From positions 4,758 through 19,239 of the forward strand of contig PLHN01000116.1 in the NCBI GenBank assembly GCA_003139975.1: a stretch of 14,482 bases of DNA, written 5' to 3'. Positions 1-7,392 of this stretch are shown here, piece after piece. The translations under genes and the position numbers were made by a program. The notes below the pieces were generated by a model, which had not been told where the DNA came from, ran no database searches, and saw only the letters and a list, made by a program, of their open reading frames with translations. This DNA comes from Acidobacteriaceae bacterium (GTDB taxonomy: Bacteria; Acidobacteriota; Terriglobia; Terriglobales; Acidobacteriaceae). Each line of letters begins with the position of its first letter. Position 1 is the stretch's first letter.

Positions 1-935
1 GCTTTCTGCTGGCCAAAGCCAGCGACCTGAAGACGCTGGCGCGCCAGGCCGGATTTGCCTTCGGCGCGTTTACGCTGGTGTTCCTGCCCGTTATTCCCGA
101 CGCGCTGCAGCTATTCCGCTATCGAGAGACCTATGTGTTCGAGAGAACAACTCCCCGCATCGTGGAGCTAAGCTCAACTCTGGCGCCGGGCTGGTCGGTG
201 TTTATTTTTACCGGAATTGTGCTGCTCGCGGTAGCCACAAAAAAAGTCGATTGGCAGAACCGGCCTGATCGTTGGCGCTTCCTGGTGTGTGCGTCATTGG
301 GGATGGTTCCGATTCTGATTCTCTACGGGGTGAGCGCCTTAACGCCAACAAACATTTTTGTCGCCAGGTACCGGCTGGTCGCAATCCCGGGGATCGCACT
401 TTATTGGGGCTGGCTGGTCAGCCGCATCGACTCCCGTTTGCTTCGGGTGCTGTTCTGCGTGGCCCTTGTAGCCACCGGGGCTTACAGAAAACTCAGATCT
501 GAGAATTCTCATCAGCACGGATACACCTGGAAATACGCCCTCGAACTCGCCGAGAAAAGCGCTTCGCCGGACAACGCCCCGGTGCTGATCTGCAGCGATT
601 TTCCGAGTGCCGACTACTTTTCCATGCCCGTGGGCGCAGCCGCAAAAGACAGTGGCTTCTTCACTCCGCTTTCGTACTACAAATTGAGCGTGCCGGTTGT
701 GGGCTTGCCGCGGGCGCTTAATGACGAGGCGATGCGCATTGGTTCAGATTTCGTGCATCAGGCAGGACAGCGCCGGGAGCGTTTCCTGGCGCTCGGCTAC
801 CGCCCTTCTTTCGAGACTCTGCGTTGGCTCAGGAAAATCGCCTCTCCGGCCTACGACGTAAGCACACTGGGGCAGCCCGACGGCATTCTCGTGCTTGAGT
901 TCAGGCCGCGCAAGAGCCAACCCGAACCACGCTGA
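1..935 (+). CDS. Partial multi-pass membrane protein, possibly GT39/ArnT-like glycosyltransferase (C-terminal part)
   Basis: The reading frame is open from base 3 without a stop, so the gene begins upstream and about 310 C-terminal codons are visible. The GTG at 78 is internal and should not be taken as the start. The visible part has about four or five hydrophobic segments separated by short basic loops, then a soluble tail of about 150 residues. An Arg-Tyr pair sits at the start of a late hydrophobic segment (around base 370), followed by an 'aIPGiAL'-like stretch. This arrangement is common in polyprenyl-phosphate-sugar-using membrane glycosyltransferases of the PMT/ArnT type. The catalytic N-terminal loop that would prove this is outside the window. 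It is separated from the next gene by 90 bases with a promoter, so it probably belongs to a preceding transcription unit. Function is tentative; membrane location is solid. Confidence 0.6.
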   Translation, partial: FLLAKASDLKTLARQAGFAFGAFTLVFLPVIPDALQLFRYRETYVFERTTPRIVELSSTLAPGWSVFIFTGIVLLAVATKKVDWQNRPDRWRFLVCASLGMVPILILYGVSALTPTNIFVARYRLVAIPGIALYWGWLVSRIDSRLLRVLFCVALVATGAYRKLRSENSHQHGYTWKYALELAEKSASPDNAPVLICSDFPSADYFSMPVGAAAKDSGFFTPLSYYKLSVPVVGLPRALNDEAMRIGSDFVHQAGQRRERFLALGYRPSFETLRWLRKIASPAYDVSTLGQPDGILVLEFRPRKSQPEPR

Positions 936-963
936 GCAAGTGCCTTTGGTTTCATTGCCGTTC

Positions 964-992
964 TTGCCGCTTACACTGGGGATGAATAAAAT
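964..992 (+). promoter_or_regulatory. Predicted sigma70-type promoter for the operon starting at 1026
   Basis: The -35 box TTGCCG (964-969; four of six consensus bases) and the -10 box TAAAAT (987-992; five of six) are separated by exactly 17 bases. They lie in the only sizeable intergenic gap of the window. Transcription would begin near base 999-1000, giving a leader of about 25 bases before the GTG start at 1026. I see no operator palindrome or convincing terminator in the gap. This is a prediction from sequence only. Confidence 0.5.
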
Positions 993-1014
993 GAATTCGC
1001 ACCCATATCCTCCC

Positions 1015-1018
1015 GGAG
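1015..1018 (+). promoter_or_regulatory. Ribosome binding site of rfbF
   Basis: GGAG lies 7 bases upstream of the GTG at 1026. This supports the GTG as the start, and the protein then begins directly with the conserved beta strand of the nucleotidyltransferase fold. Confidence 0.6.
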
Positions 1019-1025
1019 AATCCCC

Positions 1026-1796
1026 GTGAAAGTGGTCTTGTTGTGCGGCGGACTCGGTACTCGTTTGCGCGAGGAAACCGAATTCCGCCCCAAGCCGATG
1101 GTCGAGATTGGCGGGCGTCCCATCCTCTGGCACATCATGAAACTCTATGCCCACAGCGGGTTTCGCGAGTTCGTCCTCTGCCTGGGATATAAGGGCAACA
1201 CGATCAAGGAATACTTCCTGAACTACGAGGCGATGAATAACGACTTCACGATCTGCCTCGGTCGGGACTCCCAGATCCAATTCAACAACCTGCATACCGA
1301 GCAGGGCTTCAAGGTCACGCTTGCGGACACCGGCCAGTCCACGATGACCGGTGGGCGCGTAAAGCGCATCGAGAAATATATCGACGAAGATATATTCCTG
1401 ATGACCTATGGCGACGGCCTTGCTGACCTGGACATCAACCAACTGGTAAAGTTCCACCAAAGCCACGGGAAACTGGCCACCATCACCGCCGTCTCGCCTA
1501 CCTCGCGTTTCGGGGTTCTTGAGATGAACAAAAACCGGGTCATGAGTTTTCTGGAGAAGCCTCGCACCGAGGGGTTTGCCAGCGCGGGATTTTTCGTTTT
1601 CAACCGGAAGGTCTTCGATTACCTCGGCGGCGACGATTGCACTCTCGAACGCGAACCACTCGAACGCCTGGCCCGCGAAGGCGAACTAATGGCCTACAAG
1701 CACGAGGGTTTCTTTTTCGCCATGGATACCTACCGCGAATATGAGTACTTGAATCAACTCTGGAACAAGGGCGAAGCTCCCTGGAAGGTGTGGTAA
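1026..1796 (+). CDS. rfbF: Glucose-1-phosphate cytidylyltransferase
   Basis: The product makes CDP-glucose from CTP and glucose-1-phosphate in the cytoplasm. This is the first step of the CDP-3,6-dideoxyhexose pathway. The 256-residue length is normal for RfbF/DdhA/AscA. The nucleotide-binding signature is at the extreme N-terminus (GGLGTRL at 8-14), followed by the conserved R-P-K-P-M at 21-25. An acidic metal-binding site is seen at YGDG (128-131), a sugar-binding EKP at 177-179, and a late AMDT at 232-235. These are typical of the cytidylyltransferase branch rather than RmlA. The start is GTG with a good ribosome binding site. It is the first gene behind the predicted promoter, and its stop overlaps the start of rfbG by one base. 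That gene order, and the dehydratase and 3-dehydrase that follow, make the CDP-glucose assignment secure. Confidence 0.93.
   Translation: MKVVLLCGGLGTRLREETEFRPKPMVEIGGRPILWHIMKLYAHSGFREFVLCLGYKGNTIKEYFLNYEAMNNDFTICLGRDSQIQFNNLHTEQGFKVTLADTGQSTMTGGRVKRIEKYIDEDIFLMTYGDGLADLDINQLVKFHQSHGKLATITAVSPTSRFGVLEMNKNRVMSFLEKPRTEGFASAGFFVFNRKVFDYLGGDDCTLEREPLERLAREGELMAYKHEGFFFAMDTYREYEYLNQLWNKGEAPWKVW
1783..1788 (+). promoter_or_regulatory. Ribosome binding site deciding the rfbG start
   Basis: GGAAGG lies 7 bases before the ATG at 1796. An in-frame GTG at 1790 would be only one base away, so the ATG that overlaps the rfbF stop is the likely start. Confidence 0.6.
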
Positions 1797-2770
1797 TGGC
1801 AAACAACTTCTGGCGCGATCGGCCAGTCCTGGTCACCGGCGCCACGGGTCTGTTGGGCGGCTGGCTCACGCGCAGCCTGGTGAGCCGTGGCGCCAGCGTG
1901 GTCTGCCTTGTGCGCGATTGGGTACCTCAATGCGAACTCGTTCGGCAGAACCAGTTGGAGCAGGTCAGTGTGGTGCGGGGCGATGTCACCGACCTTAGCG
2001 TCGTTGAGCGCGCTCTCGGCGAGTACGAAGTGCAGACCGTGTTTCATCTCGCTGCTCAGACCATCGTCGGCATTGCCAATCGCAATCCTGTCTCGACTTT
2101 CGAAAGCAACATTCAAGGCACGTGGAATCTGCTGGAAGCTTGCCGCCGCTCGCCGCTCATCAGCGCGATTGTCGTTGCATCGTCGGACAAAGCCTATGGC
2201 ACTCACACGGTGCTGCCGTACTCCGAAGATATGGCGTTGCAGGGGCGGCATCCCTATGACGTCAGCAAGTCGTGCGCAGACCTGATTGCGCAAGCGTATG
2301 CGGCCACGTTTGACCTGCCGGTTGGCATCACTCGCTGCGGCAACTTTTATGGCGGAGGCGATCTGAACTGGAACCGCGTGGTGCCGGGGACGATCCGCTC
2401 CGTCCTGCGCGGAGAGCGCCCAATCATTCGCTCGGACGGCCAATTCATCCGGGATTACTTTTATGTCGAGGACGGCGCAGCGGCCTATATGCTGTTGGCC
2501 GAGCGGCTGAGCGGCGATCACGCACTTCGCGGCCAGGCATTCAATTTTTCGAACGAGATCCAAATTACGGTCTTGGAACTTGTCGAAAAACTTCTGGCCA
2601 AGATGGGCTCGAAGCTCGAGCCCGATGTCCAAAATCAGGCTTCCAATGAGGTTCGCCACCAATTTCTCAGTGCGGAGCGCGCACGCAGGCAACTGAACTG
2701 GGCCCCCAGCTTTACGTTGGATGAGGGGTTGGAGCGCACGATCGCGTGGTACCGGGAGGCGCTGAAGTAG
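1796..2770 (+). CDS. rfbG: CDP-glucose 4,6-dehydratase (extended SDR)
   Basis: The product converts CDP-D-glucose to CDP-4-keto-6-deoxy-D-glucose with bound NAD. It is an extended short-chain dehydrogenase of 324 residues, slightly shorter than enteric RfbG (about 360). The NAD-binding motif TGATGLLGG is at 14-22, HLAAQ at 84-88, the Ser/Ser-Asp-Lys active-site segment (SSDKAYG) at 129-135, and the Tyr-xxx-Lys pair at Y154/K158. A conserved [10 protein letters not shown] segment (180-189) and the [10 protein letters not shown] segment (219-228) match the CDP-glucose dehydratase group well. The start codon shares its A with the rfbF stop (TAATG), which implies coupled translation. The stop shares its G with the GTG of rfbH. 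Confidence comes from the motifs plus the cytidylyltransferase before it and the E1-type dehydrase after it. Confidence 0.93.
   Translation: MANNFWRDRPVLVTGATGLLGGWLTRSLVSRGASVVCLVRDWVPQCELVRQNQLEQVSVVRGDVTDLSVVERALGEYEVQTVFHLAAQTIVGIANRNPVSTFESNIQGTWNLLEACRRSPLISAIVVASSDKAYGTHTVLPYSEDMALQGRHPYDVSKSCADLIAQAYAATFDLPVGITRCGNFYGGGDLNWNRVVPGTIRSVLRGERPIIRSDGQFIRDYFYVEDGAAAYMLLAERLSGDHALRGQAFNFSNEIQITVLELVEKLLAKMGSKLEPDVQNQASNEVRHQFLSAERARRQLNWAPSFTLDEGLERTIAWYREALK
2754..2759 (+). promoter_or_regulatory. Ribosome binding site deciding the rfbH start
   Basis: GGGAGG lies 10 bases before the GTG at 2770. It favours this GTG, which overlaps the rfbG stop as TAGTG, over the in-frame GTG at 2746 that lies before the site. 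Confidence 0.55.
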
Positions 2771-4110
2771 TGTCACGACAGGACGAGTTGCGCGACCGCA
2801 TCCGCGGCATGGTAGGCGAGTATTACCGTGAGGCCTTCCCTTCTCCTGCCTTCGTGCCCGGATCGTCCGCCGTACCCGTTTCCGGCCGCGTTTTCGACGA
2901 GCAGGAAGTCGCGCTGTTGGTCGACTCCGCACTCGATTTCTGGCTGACTACCGGCCGGTTCGCCGACCAGTTCGAACGTGAGTTTGCCAAGTTCTGCGGC
3001 GTGCGCGAAGCGGTGCTGGTGAACTCGGGCTCCTCGGCCAACCTGCTGGCGGTCACCGCCCTGACGTCGCACAAGCTGGGCGGTCGGCGGCTGCGGCCCG
3101 GCGACGAGGTCATCACCCTGGCCGCAGGATTTCCCACCACGGTCAATCCCATCCTGCAGAACGCGCTCGTCCCAGTCTTCATCGATGTTCAGATTCCTAC
3201 GTATAACGTAGATGTCAGTCAGCTCGAAGCCGCGCTTTCGGAACGCACTCGAGCTGTCATCTTCGCCCACACGCTGGGGAATCCATTCGATCTTGACGCC
3301 GTCACCGCGTTTGCGAAGAGACATAAATTGTGGCTGATCGAGGACTGCTGCGACGCTCTCGGCTCGACATATCGCGGCCAGAAAGTGGGCACCTTCGGCG
3401 ATCTCGCAACTGTCAGCTTCTATCCCGCGCACCACATCACCATGGGCGAGGGTGGATGCGTTCTAACCAACCAACCCATTTTGCGGACGATCGTCGAATC
3501 CTTCCGCGACTGGGGCCGGGATTGCTGGTGCGCGCCGGGAAATGAAAACACCTGCGGCAAGCGTTTTGACTGGCAAGCCGGCCAACTGCCATACGGCTAC
3601 GATCACAAATACATTTATTCCCATGTGGGCTACAATCTCAAAGCCACTGACATGCAGGCTGCCGTAGGCGTGGCGCAGTTGCGGAAGTTGCCGGGCTTCA
3701 TTGAGGCGAGAAAGCGAAATTTTGGGTACTTGAAGGCAGGCTTCAAAGCAGTCGAGGAACACTTCGTTTTGCCGGAGACGACGGCGAATTCCGATCCAAG
3801 CTGGTTTGGATTTACGCTCCTGCTACGAGAAACGGCTTCATTTTCTCCGAAAGCGTTAATCGAGTTCCTGCATGCGCGAAAGATCGGCACTCGCCAGTTG
3901 TTTGGCGGCAACCTGGTGCGGCAACCGGCTTATGCGGACCGCAGCTATCGTGTAGTGGGCGACCTGCGAAACAGCGACCGGGTTATGAATCGCACTTTCT
4001 GGATCGGCGTATATCCCGGACTCACGCCCGCGATGTTGGATTACGTTTTGGAATCGATCGACGAAATCGCTTCGAAAGGGGTACATTCTGATGCCACAAC
4101 CAAACAATAA
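2770..4110 (+). CDS. rfbH: CDP-4-keto-6-deoxy-D-glucose 3-dehydrase (E1), PMP- and [2Fe-2S]-dependent
   Basis: This is an E1-type enzyme that removes the C3 hydroxyl of CDP-4-keto-6-deoxyglucose, leading to 3,6-dideoxysugars. It belongs to the DegT/DnrJ/EryC1 fold of PLP enzymes, but His (H221) stands where aminotransferases have the PLP-binding Lys. This means it uses PMP as a dehydrase. Four cysteines, C194, C252, C254 and C262, have the spacing C-x57-C-x1-C-x7-C, which I recall as the iron-sulfur ligand pattern of Yersinia E1. The 446-residue length fits the family (about 437). GSGSSAN-like cofactor phosphate contacts occur near 86-91 (NSGSSA). The start is GTG at 2770, overlapping the rfbG stop by one base. 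The partner reductase E3 (RfbI/DdhD/AscD), needed to finish the deoxygenation, is not in the window. ColD-type dehydrases lack these cysteines, so that alternative is unlikely. Confidence 0.94.
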   Translation: MSRQDELRDRIRGMVGEYYREAFPSPAFVPGSSAVPVSGRVFDEQEVALLVDSALDFWLTTGRFADQFEREFAKFCGVREAVLVNSGSSANLLAVTALTSHKLGGRRLRPGDEVITLAAGFPTTVNPILQNALVPVFIDVQIPTYNVDVSQLEAALSERTRAVIFAHTLGNPFDLDAVTAFAKRHKLWLIEDCCDALGSTYRGQKVGTFGDLATVSFYPAHHITMGEGGCVLTNQPILRTIVESFRDWGRDCWCAPGNENTCGKRFDWQAGQLPYGYDHKYIYSHVGYNLKATDMQAAVGVAQLRKLPGFIEARKRNFGYLKAGFKAVEEHFVLPETTANSDPSWFGFTLLLRETASFSPKALIEFLHARKIGTRQLFGGNLVRQPAYADRSYRVVGDLRNSDRVMNRTFWIGVYPGLTPAMLDYVLESIDEIASKGVHSDATTKQ

Positions 4111-4999
4111 CCATGCTGTCGGACAGATTCCCGAGGTTCGCATCGGGTCCAAGACGGTGGGCTCCGGAAGACCTTGCTACGTGGTCGCTGAAATCGGGAT
4201 CAACCACAACGGCGATATCGATCTAGCGAAAAAGCTGATCAACGTGGCCATCGGCGCGGATTGTGACGCCGTCAAATTTCAGAAGCGAACCATCGATGTC
4301 GTCTACACGCCGGAGGAATTGGCCAAGCCGCGCGAAAGCCCATTTGGCAATACCAATGGCGATCTCAAGCGCGGCCTCGAATTCGGCCGCGAGGAGTTCG
4401 AGGAACTCGACCGCTATTGCCGCGAGGTCAAGATTGACTGGTTCGCCTCCTGCTGGGATGAAGCTTCCGTCGATTTCATCGCGCAGTTTCAAGTCCCCTG
4501 TTTCAAGATCGCATCGGCGTCTATTACCGATGACAACCTGCTGCGCCATACTCGCGCCGTCGGTAAGCCGATCATCCTGTCGACCGGAATGAGCACCATC
4601 GAGCAGGTCGACCGTGCCGTGGACGTTCTTGGCAAGAAAGATCTCGTCATTCTTCACGCCTGTAGCACCTACCCCGCCTACTACGAGGAATTGAATCTGA
4701 AAGTGATCGATGTGCTTCGCGATCGCTACGGCGTACCCGTGGGCTATTCCGGCCACGAAACCGGCTTGCCTTCGAGCGTTGCCGCGGCCACGCTCGGCGC
4801 CTGCATCGTCGAGCGGCACATCACCCTCGATCGCTCCATGTGGGGATCGGACCACGCTGCGTCGCTGGAGCCGAATGGAATCACACGCCTGGTTCGAGAT
4901 ATTCGCCTGATCGAAAAATCGATGGGTGACGGCGTCAAGCGCGTACTGGAGCGCGAGCAACCCATCATCAAGAAACTGCGGCGCGTGGGAGCAGTGTAG
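4091..4999 (+). CDS. NeuB-family PEP-condensing ulosonate synthase lacking the SAF domain
   Basis: A NeuB-fold TIM barrel that should join phosphoenolpyruvate to an aldose or its phosphate, giving a 3-deoxy-2-ulosonic acid. Landmarks are EIGINHNG at 34-41, KFQK at 62-65, FKIAS at 138-142, STGM at 164-167, GYSGHE at 218-223 and ERHITLD at 241-247. H222 and H243 are 21 residues apart, the same spacing as the two metal-binding His of Neisseria NeuB. The protein ends at residue 302, just after the GVKR segment that normally leads into the roughly 60-residue antifreeze-like SAF domain. That domain is absent; a stop and the next start follow at once. In NeuB the SAF domain supplies an Arg to the partner subunit's substrate site, so substrate choice may differ. 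AAAGGGG at 4075-4081 supports ATG 4091, inside the end of rfbH. The KdsC-like phosphatase next door suggests a phosphorylated product such as KDN-9-phosphate; the exact substrate is unknown. Confidence 0.88.
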   Translation: MPQPNNNHAVGQIPEVRIGSKTVGSGRPCYVVAEIGINHNGDIDLAKKLINVAIGADCDAVKFQKRTIDVVYTPEELAKPRESPFGNTNGDLKRGLEFGREEFEELDRYCREVKIDWFASCWDEASVDFIAQFQVPCFKIASASITDDNLLRHTRAVGKPIILSTGMSTIEQVDRAVDVLGKKDLVILHACSTYPAYYEELNLKVIDVLRDRYGVPVGYSGHETGLPSSVAAATLGACIVERHITLDRSMWGSDHAASLEPNGITRLVRDIRLIEKSMGDGVKRVLEREQPIIKKLRRVGAV

Positions 5000-5538
5000 T
5001 GCCGGAGGCCGTACAACCGCAGGTCATCGAGAAGATCAAGGCCATCGCCATGGACGTCGATGGCGTGCTTACCGACGGCGGCGTGTGGTGGGGACCGAAC
5101 GGCGAAGAATGGAAGCGCTTTCACTTCGCTGACATCATGGGCCTTTCGCTGGCGCGCAGGGCGGGCATCGCCATCGCTCTCATTTCCGGCGAGAACAGTC
5201 CGCTGGTCGACCGCATGGCGGATAAAATGGGCATCACCGACGTTCACAAAGGTTGTAAGGACAAAGCGGGCGCGCTCCGCGCTTTTGCCGAACGCCATGG
5301 CCTGCCGCTTCAGCAAATCTGCTTTATCGGCGATGACGTGAACGATTTATCCGCGCTCGCAATCGCTGGCCTGAGTGCCTGTCCTGCGGATGCGCGCTTT
5401 TCTGTTCGCCAGCATTGCCAGGTTGTCGCCAAGCTTGGCGGGGGCAACGGCGCCGTGCGCGAGATCGTGGATTTGCTCCTCGCTGCCAAGGCAGCCACAA
5501 AAAGTGTTCCGGTAGGAGACGATGGTAAGGAGAGATGA
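4999..5538 (+). CDS. KdsC-family HAD phosphatase, KDN-9-phosphate-phosphatase-like
   Basis: A capless type C0 HAD phosphatase of 179 residues, expected to form a tetramer and to dephosphorylate a 3-deoxy-ulosonate phosphate. Motif I is D19-V-D21-G with the TDGG that follows, motif II is S63-G-E-N, motif III is the Lys in GCKDK (85-89), and motif IV is GDDVND at 111-116. In KDO-8-phosphate phosphatase (KdsC) an Arg follows the motif II Ser-Gly/Thr-Gly and a Thr lies 11 residues later. Here these are E65 and K76. As I recall, a Glu/Lys pair with the same spacing marks the Bacteroides KDN-9-phosphate phosphatase. The GTG start shares a base with the NeuB stop (TAGTG), with GGGAG 7 bases upstream. 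The tight pairing argues that this enzyme acts on the NeuB-like product. KDO-8-P or another ulosonate phosphate remains possible. Confidence 0.87.
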   Translation: MPEAVQPQVIEKIKAIAMDVDGVLTDGGVWWGPNGEEWKRFHFADIMGLSLARRAGIAIALISGENSPLVDRMADKMGITDVHKGCKDKAGALRAFAERHGLPLQQICFIGDDVNDLSALAIAGLSACPADARFSVRQHCQVVAKLGGGNGAVREIVDLLLAAKAATKSVPVGDDGKER

Positions 5539-7373
5539 GACTTGCTGACTATGTCATGCGCTTTGTCGCCCAGCAGGGCGTGAAGCACGTTTTCCTTCTC
5601 CCCGGTGGCGGAGCGATGCACTTGAACGACGCTCTGGCCCGGTGCAGCGATTTGACCTTCGTGTGCAACCACCACGAGCAGGCCAGCGCCATCGCGGCGG
5701 AAAACTATGCGAAGGCCACGGACAATCTTGGCGTCGTTATGGTCACAACCGGTCCCGGGGGCACGAATGCCATCACTGGCATTGTCGGAGCGTGGCTCGA
5801 TTCGACGCCTGTGCTCTGCCTTTCGGGTCAGGTGAAACTTGCCGACCGCATGTTCCTCCCTGATGGCACGCCTCTCGGAGTGCGCCAGCGCGGCAGCCAG
5901 GAAGTCGATATTGTTTCTCTGGTCAAACCGGTTACCAAGTACGCGCTGACCATCGTTGACCCACAGACCATCCGTTACCATCTTGAAAAGGCGGTACACC
6001 TGGCTCATGCGGGACGGCCCGGTCCGGTCTGGATCGATATTCCGATCGATGTGCAAGCTGCCCAGGTTGACCCCGATTCCCTGCCCGGCTTCGATCCTGC
6101 GGAATCGTCTCTGCCGCTCGCTGCGACCACGCCAGAGCAGCCGCCGCTCGATACCCAGGTCTGCGATCTGCTCGATCGCCTCAGCCGCGCCGAGCGCCCT
6201 TTCATCTTCGCGGGCAATGGCGTTCGAGTCTCCGGAGCGGCCGCCGCTTTCGAGAAACTCGTCCATCTTCTGAACATTCCGGTCGGTTTGACTTGGTTAG
6301 CGATGGATTTGTTGGACGACGAAGATCCGCTCCTGGTCGGCCGCCCCGGCACCATCGCATCTCGTGGCGCAAACTTTGCGCTGCAGAATTCCGATTTCGT
6401 CCTTGTCATCGGCAATCGTCTCGATCCGCCGTTGAGGGGTTGGGATCTTCGTCAGTTCGCGCGCGGAGCCTACAAGACGGTCGTGGATATCGACCCCGCC
6501 GAACTGCGCAAGCTGGAAGGCGCGATCGATAATCCCATCTGCGCCGACGCGCGCGCGTTCATTGACCGCATGCTCAAACAGGCCGGCTCTGCACGTGGCC
6601 CGGAAAAAGATAAGGATCGTACCCCCTGGCTCGAGCGCTGCAAGCAGTGGAAGACCCGCTACCCTCTCGTCCTGCCCGAGCACCGGGCGCCCGGACTCGT
6701 CAGTCTCTACCATCTTGCAGAAGTCATCGGCCAGGAGGTTGGACCAAATGATCGCCTCGTCTCTGGCAGTTCCGGAAGCGGCATTGAAGTTTTCCTTTTT
6801 GCCTATCGTGCGCGAAAAGGACGGCGCATCATCTATAACGCGGGCCTGGGAGCGATGGGATACGGCATCCCCGCGAGCATCGGAGTGTGTCTCGGCACGG
6901 GTAAGAAAACCATCTGCGTTGACGGCGACGGCAGCCTTCAACTCAACATTCAGGAATTGGCGACCATCGCGCACCTGAAACTGCCGATCAAGATTTTCGT
7001 CCTGAACAATTTGGGATACACATCGATTCGCGCCACGCAACAGAACTACTTCGGCGGGGCCAATATCGGGTGCGATTCGAACACGGGCATCTCTATTCCC
7101 GATTACTGCAAGGTTGCTCGGGCCTATGGCCTGAAGACAGCGGTCATCGAGGATCAATCGGACTTGCACGCCGCAGTCCGTCGCGTTCTGCGCAGCCGCG
7201 GACCCGTCGTTTGCGATGTGCACGTAATTCCCGACGAAGGTCGGTCGCCGCGCGTAACGTCGGTTCAGCGGGCGGATGGATCATTTGTCTCAAAGCCGCT
7301 GGAAGATATGTGGCCATTCCTCGATCGCAAGGAGTTCCGCGAGAACATGATCGTGGACCCGGTGAGCGAGTGA
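5535..7373 (+). CDS. Acetolactate-synthase-like ThDP-dependent enzyme
   Basis: A 612-residue protein with the three-domain layout of acetolactate synthase large subunits. The N-terminal PYR domain carries the catalytic Glu (E48 in NHHEQA) and the TTGPGGTN loop (71-78). A middle domain (about 205-350), which in relatives binds FAD, follows. The C-terminal PP domain has the ThDP/Mg motif GDG (464-466)-x24-NN (491-492). It should decarboxylate a 2-keto acid and pass the two-carbon (or larger) acyl anion to an acceptor. A housekeeping role in branched-chain amino acids is unlikely given the setting, and no ilvN-like small subunit follows. YerE of Yersinia, which adds a two-carbon branch from pyruvate to CDP-4-keto-3,6-dideoxyglucose, is the best-fitting known analogue in a locus with rfbFGH. 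The ATG overlaps the phosphatase stop by four bases (ATGA). The AGGAG at 5528-5532 is unusually close, only 2 bases away. Confidence 0.88.
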   Translation: MRLADYVMRFVAQQGVKHVFLLPGGGAMHLNDALARCSDLTFVCNHHEQASAIAAENYAKATDNLGVVMVTTGPGGTNAITGIVGAWLDSTPVLCLSGQVKLADRMFLPDGTPLGVRQRGSQEVDIVSLVKPVTKYALTIVDPQTIRYHLEKAVHLAHAGRPGPVWIDIPIDVQAAQVDPDSLPGFDPAESSLPLAATTPEQPPLDTQVCDLLDRLSRAERPFIFAGNGVRVSGAAAAFEKLVHLLNIPVGLTWLAMDLLDDEDPLLVGRPGTIASRGANFALQNSDFVLVIGNRLDPPLRGWDLRQFARGAYKTVVDIDPAELRKLEGAIDNPICADARAFIDRMLKQAGSARGPEKDKDRTPWLERCKQWKTRYPLVLPEHRAPGLVSLYHLAEVIGQEVGPNDRLVSGSSGSGIEVFLFAYRARKGRRIIYNAGLGAMGYGIPASIGVCLGTGKKTICVDGDGSLQLNIQELATIAHLKLPIKIFVLNNLGYTSIRATQQNYFGGANIGCDSNTGISIPDYCKVARAYGLKTAVIEDQSDLHAAVRRVLRSRGPVVCDVHVIPDEGRSPRVTSVQRADGSFVSKPLEDMWPFLDRKEFRENMIVDPVSE

Positions 7374-7392
7374 AAAACGAATTCATACAAAT

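Noticed and set aside
78..935. GTG at 78 as the start of the first gene
   Set aside because: The frame is open and codes for similar hydrophobic sequence back to base 3, so the gene is cut by the window edge rather than starting at 78.
936..963. Possible terminator after the first membrane protein gene
   Set aside because: I could not find a stable hairpin followed by a T run; the gap shows only the promoter further on.
744..1466. Minus-strand open frame across the promoter gap and rfbF
   Set aside because: It would run antisense through two real genes and shows no family features.
1754..2932. Long open frame on the minus strand opposite rfbG
   Set aside because: Its predicted protein is rich in Arg, Ala and Gln with no recognisable motif, and it lies antisense to the clearly conserved rfbG. 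Such frames are common opposite GC-rich genes.
4999..5538. Plain kdsC for KDO/lipid A synthesis
   Set aside because: The motif II loop has Glu and Lys in the positions where KdsC has Arg and Thr, and no kdsA or kdsB is nearby.
5535..7373. Housekeeping acetolactate synthase (ilvB) for branched-chain amino acids
   Set aside because: It overlaps a ulosonate phosphatase gene, is followed by an isomerase and SDRs rather than ilvN or ilvC, and sits in a sugar operon. A sugar-pathway role fits better, although not proven.
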